In this document: positions 34,988-46,457 of the stretch, one piece after another
Position numbering within the stretch: position 1 is the stretch's first letter
Layout: each line of letters starts with the position of its first letter
Position numbers and translations under genes: made by a program
From: Colius striatus
Taxonomy: Eukaryota > Chordata > Aves > Coliiformes > Coliidae
Direction: 5' to 3'
Assembly: GCF_028858725.1 (NCBI RefSeq)
Contig: NC_084760.1
Span: 57,933,367-57,997,366, forward strand
DNA length: 64,000 nt
Notes under the pieces: model-generated
Database searches by the model: none
The model's input: only the letters and a program-made list of their open reading frames with translations
What the model was told of the DNA's origin: nothing

Positions 34988-35078
34988 CTTGGAAATAAAT
35001 GCCCGACTGGATTTGGAGGACCCTGGGAAGGGCTCTGTGGTCCAGAGAATGAATGAACTTCTCCAGGGTAGATGCCAT
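34988..35078 (-). CDS. THEMIS: THEMIS coding exon 1 (N-terminus)
   Basis: Encodes residues 1-30 and the first base of Gly31: [20 protein letters not shown], then [10 protein letters not shown]. This aligns end to end with the mammalian THEMIS N-terminus ([20 protein letters not shown] and so on) with no gap. The start ATG is at 35078 (minus strand, context GATTATGGCA) and the donor is CCAAG followed by GTGAGC. The phase (1) fits exon 2. The N-terminal segment packs against the first CABIT domain. The 5'UTR continues to higher coordinates; its end is not visible. The exon is separated from exon 2 by 17.8 kb. Confidence 0.95.
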
Positions 35079-35600
35079 AATCTGCAGCAAGACAGCATGT
35101 GGGTTTGGCACGAGAGACCAGTGGAAAGTTTTTGAGGTTGCAACTCTTGCAGGCTAATGCATGATGTGCCTGGGACAGCCGTGGGGCTTGGCAGCAGAGG
35201 GGAGGAGCAGCAGGGGAGTTACCTTAGCTTCCTCCCACAGCTGCAGCTGGAGTGGGGTGAGGCAGGGAAATGCTGAGACAGTGACTCTACCATAAGGCTG
35301 GGGTACCCATACCCACTGAGGATATGGCCAGGCATGAAGAGGGGCAAGGGTACTACAGGTAACAGGCTTCACAGCTGGCAGGGGCATCTGTCACAAAACT
35401 CTATCTTGTCAGTGATCACTACTGACACTGTGAAAAGAAGAAAACAAATACCACCTAAAGTGCGAAAAAGCATCGTGTGGTGGGTTTTGGTTGTTTTCAT
35501 TTTCATTTTGTTTTTTTTTTTTTCTTGGAGAATGGTAAAATAGTTCGGTGTTTGTTCTCTTCAAAACCACAAACAGTCTTTGAAGAAGAGAAACGAAGCT
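35079..35600 (-). promoter_or_regulatory. THEMIS: Presumed THEMIS 5'UTR and proximal promoter
   Basis: The sequence directly upstream of the THEMIS start codon is more G/C-rich than its surroundings (35150-35300). It contains two abutting E-boxes forming CAGCTGCAGCTG at 35238-35249 and, further upstream, an AACCACA RUNX-type site at 35565-35571. E-proteins and RUNX factors drive many thymocyte genes, so this fits a T-lineage promoter. No TATA box is obvious and the start site cannot be placed. Confidence 0.4.
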
Positions 35601-37113
35601 GGTTTTGTTCTGATGCTTTTTGGTGTCTTAAATATTGTATCTGAATTTAAGACACACAAGTAGAATATAAATGACTTCATCATGTAAATGGACATGAAAC
35701 TACAATGTTTGTATGCAAAATGGCCAAGATTTTTTAATGTCATCTGTGCCTTGTGGGAATTTGAATTTGAGATTCTGCAACTGGGAATGAATTTTAAGAG
35801 GCTACTGCCCAGCACCAAGTGAAAATCAGACTGCATTGAGGGCAAACCTCCAGCACTGGTCCCAGCTCTCCTCTCCTGAGCCTCATCATGGCTGTTGTTG
35901 CAGAAGCACCCTTCCGAAGACCAAGACCACATAGCAAATAAGCAGCACTCAGATCACCAGAAAAACTGAGGTGACTATGACTTCATATTCCCTTATACTT
36001 CTTTCCTGTCTCCCTGAAGTGTCAAGGAAAGCAGGGAGCATGACTTTGTGACAAAACAGTGAGTGAAATAACAAAATGTTTCTTTTCAAAAAGCTTAGTA
36101 GTTGCATTTCATCTATGTGTAATAATTTACAGGAGACAATATCACTCATGTATTGTAAACCTCACATATTAAAAACCAAAAGGCTTATAGTGGGTGCCCA
36201 GGCATTTGAGGTGCCACATTACCTATGAGGTTTGAAGAATTTGCTAACTTGGTGTTAACAAACATTGCTCCAGAGAATGTGAAATAGGTTTTATAAATGG
36301 GGAGCCTGCAGGTGCCGAGCTCATTATTGTCAGTTGTAAATGTTGCAGGTGCTACAGGCATGATGATTAAGAGGACTTTGGGCCTAAGAGTGACAGGTAT
36401 GAGTAAAAGCCAAACTAGAGAACATGCACAGCCAACTACTAGTCAACTATTTTAACATAAAAGATCCCTCATTCTCCTGTCCCAATAACATACACTTGAA
36501 ATTAAGCAAACATAATTGACCTGGGAGAGAGCTGGGGAAATCACACACATTCAGTGGTAATCAAAAGACCCATATTGTAAAAAGCTGGCTCTTACAGGGC
36601 ACAAAGCACTGAAATGTGTGCATGGTTTCAGCTATTTCAGTGGGACATCTTTATGTCTTTAAAAATTATGTGTGCAACTCTAGTAAATCAAAACCAATTT
36701 TCTTGATGTACCAGCTCCCAAGGTTGTCAAGTATTGTGTCAATGCCAACAGCTGGTCTTTACCTGTCCACACTGTTTTGTCCTATGGATAAAGAGCCCCT
36801 AAGGGCTATTCTACTGTTCCTGAATTCACTTCTATTTGGCTCTTTTGCCAGGAACACTACCACAAAAAACATTTAACATGGACTGCAAATGCACATTAAA
36901 ATTAATAACTGGTTTCAAAATCACTTGAATATAATAAAGAAAATGTACAAACAGGCATGGATTTCATACAAGAAAAATTAGGAAAAAAAATGCTTTATGT
37001 TGCTGAATCTAGCAGCCCAACGGCATGGAGGAGGCAGCTGCAGTTCTGTGCTCCCAGGGCCAACCAGCAGCATGTGTTCCCAAGAGGCATGGACATATGC
37101 AGCACCTATACAC
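35601..37113. other. Intergenic sequence upstream of THEMIS
   Basis: Unique sequence between the THEMIS 5' side and a small CR1 fragment. No gene or repeat was recognised. Confidence 0.7.
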
Positions 37114-37212
37114 ATCATAGAATTATAGAATCGTTATGGTTGGTAAAGACCATTAAGATCATCAAGTCCAACCACTAACCTCACACTGTCAAGCCCATCA
37201 CTAAATATCAAT
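37114..37212 (-). mobile_element. CR1 LINE 3' end fragment (~100 bp)
   Basis: A minus-orientation CR1 tail: 'catagaattatagaatcgttatggttggtaaagacc' then 'attaagatcatcaagtccaaccac'. It resembles the tail of the copy at 27000 rather than that at 25618. Heavily truncated and decayed. Confidence 0.88.
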
Positions 37213-40200
37213 ACACTGCCAGCCACACATCTCAACCTAGACAGAAACTACAGTACTCACACAGACAACCAATGAGCTTGTTGCCCTCTCTGGCTGAGCT
37301 GGATGAAGGTCTGCTAGTAGAAAATAAATACATATGTGTATATATGTATAGTGGGGCTTCAGTAACTGGCCTCTGATACTGATGGTACTGGAACATGTGA
37401 GCAGCTCTGAAGGCTCAGAGCTCCATACTAGTGGCTGGTACAGAGCTCTCTAAAACACATGAGCACACACTCACTCACAGACACCCTCACTCCCCATCCT
37501 TTGGCTCCCAAAGCACTTGTGCTAGCTCTCAGATAGCCCTGTGACCCACGGCCCTGCTCCAGCTGCGGGCACTTAGATCCCTCTATGCACACATGTGCAT
37601 ACATGTACACATGCACAGAAAAATAGTTAAAAATGGAGTTGAAAGAGAACTCAGGATGGGCTGCACTGATGCTACACAGGGCATGGCCAGAGAAGCCACC
37701 CTGATTCCTCCCTTTCCCCACCTTTGGTTCCCCTCTTAAACGTGCCATTGAACTTGGCTACTGCCCTGAATGCCACAGTAAGTCTGACACCTTGAAGTAT
37801 AGCTCCTCTCTGTCTGTCAGGGTCTCCGCTATGCCCCTGTGCTTCCTCAGTGGGGAGACCAGCCGTTAGCGGGCTGATGTCTCTCCTGTAATATGCCTGG
37901 AAATACCCTAGGCAAGGTACTGCTGGGCTTCCCCTACCTAATATTATTCCTCTGTGTGTGCAGAGACCAACCTTTTATCACACAATCTAACAAAACCAAC
38001 GTTCTTAGGTGCAATGAAGGAACTATATATGCATTTATCTGAAATGGCAATCAAAATCAGGAATGCTACCCAATGCTCACACATTATCAGAGTCCCCATC
38101 TCTGCTAGCACCTAGACTGGTAAATGAGAACCACTGAGTTGTTATCTCAAATGCCGTGCAGAAGCTTTTTCCTGTTTGATATGCAATGACAAGTGCAGAG
38201 AAAAATAATATGCCACCTCCAAAGCACCCTTGATCACAGATTGGAAGATGATCACATCATCATCATGGACTGCTGGTATTAAGAGACCATTTTGGGAGGT
38301 TATCCTATTGGAGATTAAATCCTCAAGAGGATCTTGACTTGGAAAAATTCCTTTTGTTTGAACCAAGTTTCAATATCAAAGATTAAGACAAGCTGCTCAA
38401 AAATGCATATTTATACTGTACTGAGAGAAGGCAATATCTGAGCTCATTACTCCCATACTGAAAGAACAGAAACCACAAACCTCTCCTTATCACTCCTTCG
38501 CTTTGGAGTTATTGCATTCTTCACAAATAGCTTATTGAGACCTCAATGTTACCCAGTGCTGCAAGAGTCTGTAGGTGGCTCTTGGTTTGGCTGCTCCATC
38601 TCCTGACGACAGCAATGGGGTGAAAGTCAAGCCTGGTACAGAAACCCAGAAGAGCCAAACTGTCTATGAGTCTTCATTCCATCACCATGTTGGCAGCTCC
38701 AGAAAATGCACACAAACAAGGATACACCTCTCCCCATGGGGAAAAGCCCCTGCTCGTTCTCCTGGGGACATGGCGAGGAAGCATCTAGAGGGGAACATGC
38801 CTGAAAAGTACTGCTTAACTAATTCAAAAGAATGCACAAATGGGAAAAACACAGCATTTTGAAAAATATTGTCAAGAATACTTTTTCTATTATGCTGATG
38901 CATACTCATTTGTTTAACTTATTGGTTTTCAAGAAGCCAATAGAGTATTTCAAGTTTCCAAACAAGATTGGTTCCGAGATTGTGAATGTTTCTGATATTT
39001 TTTTAAGCTCAGACTATTCTCCAGATAAATGCAGCCATTAGTTGAGTTGGTTGAAGGGAATCTTTAGAACGATCCAGCAAATATGAAACCAGGCATTATA
39101 TCTATAAGGAGATATGCTCCATTTATTGAGCTTATAAATCCAAGGGCAATGTATTTTTTTTATATTTGAGATGTTAAAACTATAGTAACAAAGAGAAAGA
39201 TGTTTTAGGGAAACTAGGAAGAGCCACACCCTGGGAAGAAGATGTGAGTGAGATTTACATTAAAGGGTTATGTTGTCTTTTGAATCAAACTCAAGATACT
39301 GCGAGAAATTCAATACATTTACATTTTTTTTCCAGTGTAAGGTGGAAACTCCACCTGTCATTAAAGTCAGACTAAACTGTAGGGAATCTTCCCTGACACA
39401 GGTGCATCGAACTGTGAAATAATGTCCCAAGGGAACATGTGAACACCTGGGATGTTTGGGCTTGGAATAAAAATAGGACTGTAGGACATCATCAAGAACA
39501 ATTCTGATAAAGAATGGGAGATAGGCCATCTATTCCTATAGCCATTCAGCTGTAGCATCACTCTTCATTTATTGAAATCTACTGTCTCAATAGCTAAATC
39601 AGATGAACAGTGTTATACTGAAACAACTCCAGAGATAAACTCATCTTGAAAAGAAGCTGCAGAGACTTTGGGAACTGGGATCTTCCTCTCCCAGTATGCA
39701 CCAGTTCCGGTAGCGTCACTTAGGTTTACTACAACCCGCCCAAGAAGCACCTGACACTCAATTGACAACCCTGCCTTTTCAATGGCCTATGTAACAACCC
39801 TTGATGGTCTCAACAGCTTGAACAAGAAAAAACCCAAACCTAACCCCTACAAAGGTGCCCCTGGATTGTCCCAGACAAACAGTGAATGAATTGACTAAAG
39901 ACCTACTTGAAACAACAGAAGTTGCAGTAGCATGAGTTACAACATGATGGACAGATCTCTGTGTACAAGCTTTTACTTCTGCCTCTGTATGTATAGGTTA
40001 ATGGGATCAATCATCCAGTAAAGGCAAACTGATCACCTCTTAAACACTGAAATCACCTCTAAATCACTGGAAGCACTAACTAGTTTTGCTTGCCTAACAT
40101 TTACATAACTTACCCTCCAACACCTGCAACACTTGCTTCTAATTTCACCAGAAAATATAAAGCACTCATTGCACAGCATGTTTCAATGACTCCAAAAAGA

Positions 40201-43200
40201 TTTATTTTTTTAACATTCCTACTTCCACGGGCAGCCTCTGCACATACTCTCCCTAGGATGAGTCAGTTTTGGTAAAGTACTTTTTAATCCTGCAGACAAA
40301 CGCATAGCAAGATCCTGCTGGAATTTAAAATAAGGAGCTGTGTTAAAGAGCAAGGATGGCTACCCACAGAAGTTTATACTATTTCAATGTCAGCTGCAGT
40401 CCATAGATAAAGCTGAAATCTGTATCTTCTAAAGATATTATCCTGCTCTGCTCCAAGTTTTTAGACTTGATACACAAATGATCGGGTTGAAAATCTTAAC
40501 ACCTTCACAAAGCAGGTGGTCATACCAATGGATTGAGATAGCTACTGGCTTTAACATTTTGGAACATTTTAATGCCTTGTGACTCTATTGTGAACTTTCC
40601 TTTATGTTTTCAGGAACTACATTTTGGGTTCTTTGACATTTTCTTACAGCTAGGCAGAGAGATCTTAGATGTGCTCTTCATATGAAATTTAAATGGCTTA
40701 GCGGGTGTGAACAAAAGGCTGTTAGTAAAAGCTCCTGAGCCCAGAGGGCTGTTTGCCAATGTTTGACTCCAGTGAACAGTCTATTGAAGAGCCAGGATCC
40801 CCTAGTGCTTTTAAAAAAATTGGAGCACATGTACACACACGGTACTTTGAAAAATAGTAAGGTCTTGGCTGGCTGTTTTTATGGACCGAACAATAATAAC
40901 CTGAGGGTGTTTTCTACATTTTATTGAGCAATTCTGTACCTACTGGAGTCAGAAAGGTCTTTCCATTGATTTTAATAAGAGTCAGAGTAGATTCTTAATA
41001 AGGAAGAGTTACGGCTTTCAGTTGGTTGTAGCTTCCCATAGAAACACCTGACTGATAATGGCATTTTAAGTTACAGTCTAGCAGAGAATATCGACATGCA
41101 TTGACATGCATTTTTCCAAAGCGTCTTCAAAAAAGACTAATTGCTTTGCATACATCAGTTAACTATGGCAAATACATCTTCGAACTCTCTCTCTCCAACT
41201 GTTGGTAACTGTGATTAGCTGCATGGTCTTAATAAATATATTTGAAGTTTTAGCACTGTGCATAAATTGGACCCCTGAAAGGTTCAAGCACTGCCTAGGC
41301 AGGCAGCTCTGTTATTTTCAGACACAGAGAAAAGGACATCTGAGATTCCTAAGCTCTGCACTGGTATGAACTCAAAATCGTATTCTAAAAATTCCCCCAT
41401 ACTATTGACAGGTATTAATAATTGCTACCTCTCTTTATAAATATAATAAGACGATCGATTCTTCAGTGGTATTTTGAAGATAAAGTAGAATGCAAAGGTT
41501 TATACAATGGAAGTTTTGGGTCTTTCCAATACAAAGAGGAACCTGTATAAAATGGGCCACACAGGTGGGCCACACAGGTGGCCCCGCAACTAGTCTTACC
41601 ACTTTTTATTTAATAGGACAGAAAGTGAACTAAGTATCCCCATATCAACGTCTTTGTACACACTAAAATCTATCTGAGCACTTGACTGACCTTCATTGTT
41701 TCAACAAGTAGGCAATTATTAAGAATTTTTGTTCTCTATCTTCCATACTCAATTGGAGACAGCATTTTGTAGTAGATCCAAAGCAAAGAACTTCTGACTT
41801 ACCAAGGCCTACATGGAAAATCTATGGCAGAGTCATGGCTTGTGTCCAGATCTCCAAAGCCTGACCTGTGCACTGTTGCCACTAGTTTTCTATCTTGTCT
41901 AAAAAAATAACCAACTAACCAAACAGAAAACCCCCACAAAACCCAAGAAAAAGAAAGAAGTCAAATCTAGCCACTTCTGCACATTTCATTAAATATCTGG
42001 TTTCTGTGAGTCACTGGCTTTTGGGAGGGAAAGAGAAAGGAGAGACCTAAAAAAATCCAAAAAAACCAAAAAGACACCATCCAGTTTTACAGAGATGTAC
42101 AGATCCATTAAAGTTTTATTTTGGGAGGAAAAATTAGTTGACATATCTTCAAATTACAAAAAGTGTTTTGAAACATGTTTGGCATATCTTCAATGCATTT
42201 TTGACAGCTGGAGACATGTTGGAGAAATTTTTTGAATTAATTTTAAATATCACTCTCTTCCTTTGTGATTTCCTGAGTGGGGTGTGCTGTAATTTATTTT
42301 TAAAGAGGTAATGTAGGTTTCTAGCTGCTGCTGAAGAGATCCAAAATAAATTTTTTGCACCCTGCCACTGTTCAAAGAAAAGGGCACTGAATTCATTTAA
42401 ATATATTTGTGAAAGACTGATTCCCCCAATGGAATATACACATCTGCTTTCACTAATTGTTCCTGAAGTTTCACCTATCAACTGACAATTTTCTAAAGAA
42501 GGGAAGCAAAACAGTTTGACTTTCCCTGACAGCTAAAAGCTTTAACAGAACTAGAATGAAAACTGGCATCTCATACTCCTTACTTCTCTAACGTCTATAT
42601 TACCAGAAGAGAGCTAATAACCCCTATTATGTGAGCACAGGAGCACAGAGTGTAAGTTAAGCAGGAAGGAAAAGAAATAAACAAATCACTTATTTTAATA
42701 ATGATTAGCTTGAATTTTTTGTCATCTTTAATATTTATCTTAAATTACAGACTTGTTTTCTGACTTTCAAATTAGTGATAAAGTGGTGACACCAAACACG
42801 TTTGCCCATTTCTATTGGAACTGAAAAATCAGTTGTCATTTTAAAATGCATACAAACCCAAGTAAGTGTCTCTTATTTTTTATTTTTTTAAACAGTGAAT
42901 GGGAACCTTTCTCAAAAAGATATAATGAAAGACAGAACCTGTCAAGTACACAGTTTTATTGGCCTGATTGTGGAAACAGCTTCAGAAAGTTGGAGAACAA
43001 ACTTAATTGCAACTACTTCCACTTTATATGACATTCAATCTAGAAGCAAATTGGTTCTGAGGCAAAAGTGGTTATTCATCAAAGAATAAAGGCTCCATAT
43101 AAAATGCAGTTAACACTTGCCAAAGTATCAGTTAATTTGATTCTAATTTCTTACCTTTTTCAAGGCATTGATATTATCCTGCTGCAAGGCATTTTAGTTA

Positions 43201-43965
43201 TCATTATTATTTTACCGTATGAAAGCTTAGATGCATTTGCTGCTTAAGTGATTTGCATCTATGGCCTTATTCATCGCTCTTAAGAAATCAGTATAAAGAT
43301 TTCATTAATTGCTGGACCTCTTTCTTGAAGGCTTTTTTCTTTTTTTTTTTTTGGCAATACACAGGAGAACTGAACATAGATTAAGAGATTTGAAAAAGCC
43401 TAAGAATGCTGCGGGAAAACTAAGATCAGAAATAAAGAAAGGCTGAAGGGTCATTTTATTGGAAGAAGCAGACAGACTCTCAGGCTGGCAGCTGCCAGAG
43501 CTTCAGCCTGTGGGAGCAGAGGTGCCCAGGGAGTTCTCAGTCTGCCTTCACAACTCCTCATCGCTAGGGATGGTGGGGATGGAGGCTGGGACCCGCCTCC
43601 ATTTTGTCACAGGCACGGATACAACTAGTGCTCTGTTCTGTTGTTTGCATCATATGTATTTTTTTTTACTTAACAGACCTAAGGCTGGTTTCAGGAAAGG
43701 TGTCAAGTGCAATTAAATAGAGAATGCTTTTTAAATTGATGTAGAATCTGGTACATTTGGCCATAAACATCTCTGTGAGCAGTATAAACATACATTTGCT
43801 GCATATGAAGCAAAGTTAAGCACCTCTCTCTTTTCCAGCCGTATTTCTCCCTTCCCAAGAGCAGAGTGTTGCCTTTTCCACCGTTCCTGATACTTTTAAT
43901 ATAAATAGTGTGGTCATCAAAATCCCTCTAATGTCCTCAGTGGTGACACAAGTCCCATCATCTAC
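37213..43965. other. Intergenic stretch between THEMIS and PTPRK
   Basis: About 6.7 kb without a recognised gene. It contains an exact 13-bp tandem duplication (GGGCCACACAGGT twice, 41554-41579) and simple A-rich patches. A 110-codon minus-strand frame at 42149-42481 has no recognisable domain and is not called. Confidence 0.65.
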
Positions 43966-44048
43966 CTCACAGAAGTACAGTACTTGCAATGGCTGCTGGT
44001 CAATGTATTTTTCCAATCCTACACAGCATTCACCATCTTTGTGGTAAA
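43966..44048 (-). pseudogene. Unrecognised cysteine-containing exon-like segment (downstream piece)
   Basis: An 83-nt minus-strand segment after a good acceptor (ccttgtttgttgtag) and before a moderate donor (GAG followed by GTAGAT). In phase it reads YHKDGECCVGLEKYIDQQPL, then QVLYFCE. The frame stays open beyond the donor to 43816. It needs one base from the preceding exon, whereas the upstream piece at 44444-44786 supplies two in its longest frame, so the two do not join cleanly. It may be part of a decayed gene, a non-coding transcript or chance. I do not recognise the family. Confidence 0.25.
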
Positions 44049-44443
44049 CTACAACAAACAAGGAGATCATTAACAGCATGAAGCACAGTTCCCACTGTAA
44101 GAAGCTATGCCTTCAGAGACTTATTTGGGAAGAGGAAAAGTACTGGAAAACAAACATTTCCTCATTGAATCGTATGAAATGGTCAATAAGCTCATCTTCC
44201 CAACTGTAGAGGTGGAAAGAACACAGAGTCTCTTCTCCAGAACAACCTAAAGAAAGACTGCAAAAAACCCATTATTTTCTTGAAGAACCCATAGGGAGCC
44301 TTTATTCTAACTTTTCTAGTGTGTATTTTAGCCCTTCCCTATTAAAATAAGCCAGAATCTTCACTATTTGTTTTCTTACCTATTTTGTCTGATTTCCAAA
44401 TTTAAATAAATCAAATTACTTCTCATGTAGAGTGGTAACTTAC

Positions 44444-44786
44444 CAAGCAGCATGCACTGCAGTCATTTCTTCTTGTAGACAGCCTTGCAATACGGAACAT
44501 ATGTTACAATCCCTTTCACCTTGTCCTTCTCCACAAACTTCATTTACATTATCTAAGTTTTCAAACAGTCTGTAAGGAAACATCCTAGGGCTCTCACTTT
44601 GGAGTTTAAGTCTTTCTGCCAGCTTTTCATCTAGCTTTCGGTTTGTTGCATCTACATCTATTTGACATCCAACAGCATTTGTCACCCTTGGGCATCTCCT
44701 TCAATGTGTTTGCAGCACATGTTCTCCTGGGTGAAGCATACAGCGTGGCAGTTGGACCCTGCTCCTTCCTTCTCCTCACCATAATG
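44444..44786 (-). pseudogene. Unrecognised cysteine-rich, frame-broken exon-like segment
   Basis: A minus-strand stretch bounded by an acceptor-like 'ggcttgcggtctctag' and a strong donor (GCTTG followed by GTAAGTT). The first third reads HYGEEKEGAGSNCHAVCFTQ, then ENMCCKHIEGDAQG, and ends in TGA. From there a second frame, offset by one base, continues without a stop for ~80 codons, with blocks such as DVDATNRKLDEKLAERLKLQ, MFPYRLFENLDNVNEVC and ERDCNICSVLQGCLQEE. One coherent-looking, charged and cysteine-bearing composition split by a single frame change is what a decaying gene looks like. I cannot name the parent. There is no protein-coding gene between THEMIS and PTPRK in human. Confidence 0.3.
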
Positions 44787-45957
44787 CTAGAGACCGCAAG
44801 CCAGGGGGTACTGAGTGCCTGTGGGGCACTACAGCATCCTGGATCTTCTGGTGCTGAGCACATTGTGAAATCTAACAAACTGCCAGCATAAACAGATACA
44901 TTTTCAAAAATTAAAGTCTACAGCTCTCTTCACATCTCTCTAAGGAATGCATTTATAAGTGCTCCTGTAGCATTATGTCAACAAGTTAACTCAAACAGAC
45001 TTCCCATGGCTAGAGGATAAAATCTGAAATCTGCAAAGCCATTGCTTACACTAAGGTCCATTTTACAAACACCATATTTTGCTCATTTATTTTTCTACTC
45101 TCTGCTTACCAACAAAACCCACCAACACAGTATGGCCGAAGACGGGCTTGACAAGGCATATTTAATACATCATATATGAGAAGGTACTGAAAAAAAGCAG
45201 AAAAAAGCAACCAATGCAAATGCTCAAAGTCTCCATAGAAGACAAAATAAAATAAAATCAAAGCAAGAAGAGTTATGGCAAAATTCTGACCAAAGGTGGG
45301 AAAAAAGTACTAGGCTCACTAGGATTGTCCTCTCTCCTTGCTTGTGCAGTAGCAAAAAGAGCAATTGACTTGAAACTCTTGTAACTGGGGGGACCCTCAC
45401 CTAATTTTAAGCAGTTATTGTCTTCCCTGAAAATGTATTTATGAATTCTGTCCCTCGGTTCTGTGTTTTAACCCAGTACCACGGCTAATAGTCAAGAGCG
45501 TGTGTCCTCGCTTCCACATGGACACCAGCTATGGTAACATTATTTGAAGATGGGTGTGGGAAAACTGATTTTTACCACACTCCCTTTACTAGTTAGTGTT
45601 TGTCGTTCCAAAATCACTTCACAGAAACACATTTCAGGAACTATCATGAGACAAAGTCAGTTACACCACACACACCAGAGTAAATACTCAGGTATTCCTG
45701 TTTCTCCTCCCTTAACACCTAGGATCCTCTATTAAGTTAACCAACCTACCTCATACATTGTTGGGTTAATATTTTTATCATCAAACACACTTAAACTTAT
45801 CACTAATTAAACCTCTTCCCGTGTCCTTTCAGTTGCTTTTAAAGCCCACAGATCTTTAAAGCACTGGAGAGACCTTCAAAGAACTGGAAGGAAACAGGCT
45901 TTTTCACCTCATCCTCTCCCTAGGGAAGCACTGGAAGGAACAGAAGAGCAGTTGCAG
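44787..45957. other. Intergenic stretch
   Basis: Unique sequence. Further exons of the unidentified segment to the left would be expected here if it were a real gene, but none was recognised. Confidence 0.6.
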
Positions 45958-46457
45958 TTGTTTCAGTTCTGGGCTCCTCAGCTCAAGAGGGACAGAGAGC
46001 TTCTGGAGAGAGTCCAGTGCAGAGCCACCAAGATGATCAGGGGATGGGAACATCTTTCATATGAGGAAAGGCTGCAGGAACTGGGGCTGTTTAGTCTGGA
46101 GAAGAGGAGATTGAGGGGTGATCTTATTAACATTTACAAATATTTAAATGGTGGGTGTCAGGAGGTTGGGACATCCCTTTTTTCTATAGTAGATAGTAAC
46201 AGGTCAAGGGGTAACGGGATGAAGCTGGAACACAAAAAGTTCCACTTAAATATAAGAAAAATCTGTTTCACTGTGAGGGTGAGGGAGCCCTGGCACAGGC
46301 TGCCCAGAGGGATTGTGGAGTCTCCTTCCTTGGAGGTCTTCAAGACCCGCCTGGACATGTTCCTATGCGACCTGATCTAGGTGAATCTGCTTGAGCATGA
46401 GGGTTGGACTAGATGATTTTTAGAGGTCCCTTCCAACACCTACCATTCTATGATTCT
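45958..46457 (+). mobile_element. CR1 LINE 3' part with intact ORF end
   Basis: A plus-strand CR1, 5'-truncated at ~45958. The last ~140 codons of the reverse transcriptase are open and unbroken to the natural stop at ~46380 ([57 protein letters not shown]). They are followed by the conserved 3' region and the tail ATTCTATGATTCTCTG. The intact frame suggests it is among the youngest copies in the window. Confidence 0.95.

Noticed and set aside
34862..35143. Open frames on both strands overlapping THEMIS exon 1
   Set aside because: They overlap the real 30-codon start exon, which matches the THEMIS N-terminus in a different frame with a correct donor.
42149..42481. 110-codon minus-strand frame left of the cysteine-rich relic
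   Set aside because: Considered as a further exon of that relic, but it shows no shared features and no convincing splice sites.
45952..46380. 142-codon plus-strand frame taken as a gene
   Set aside because: It is the C-terminal end of a CR1 LINE reverse transcriptase followed by the CR1 3' tail, not a host gene.
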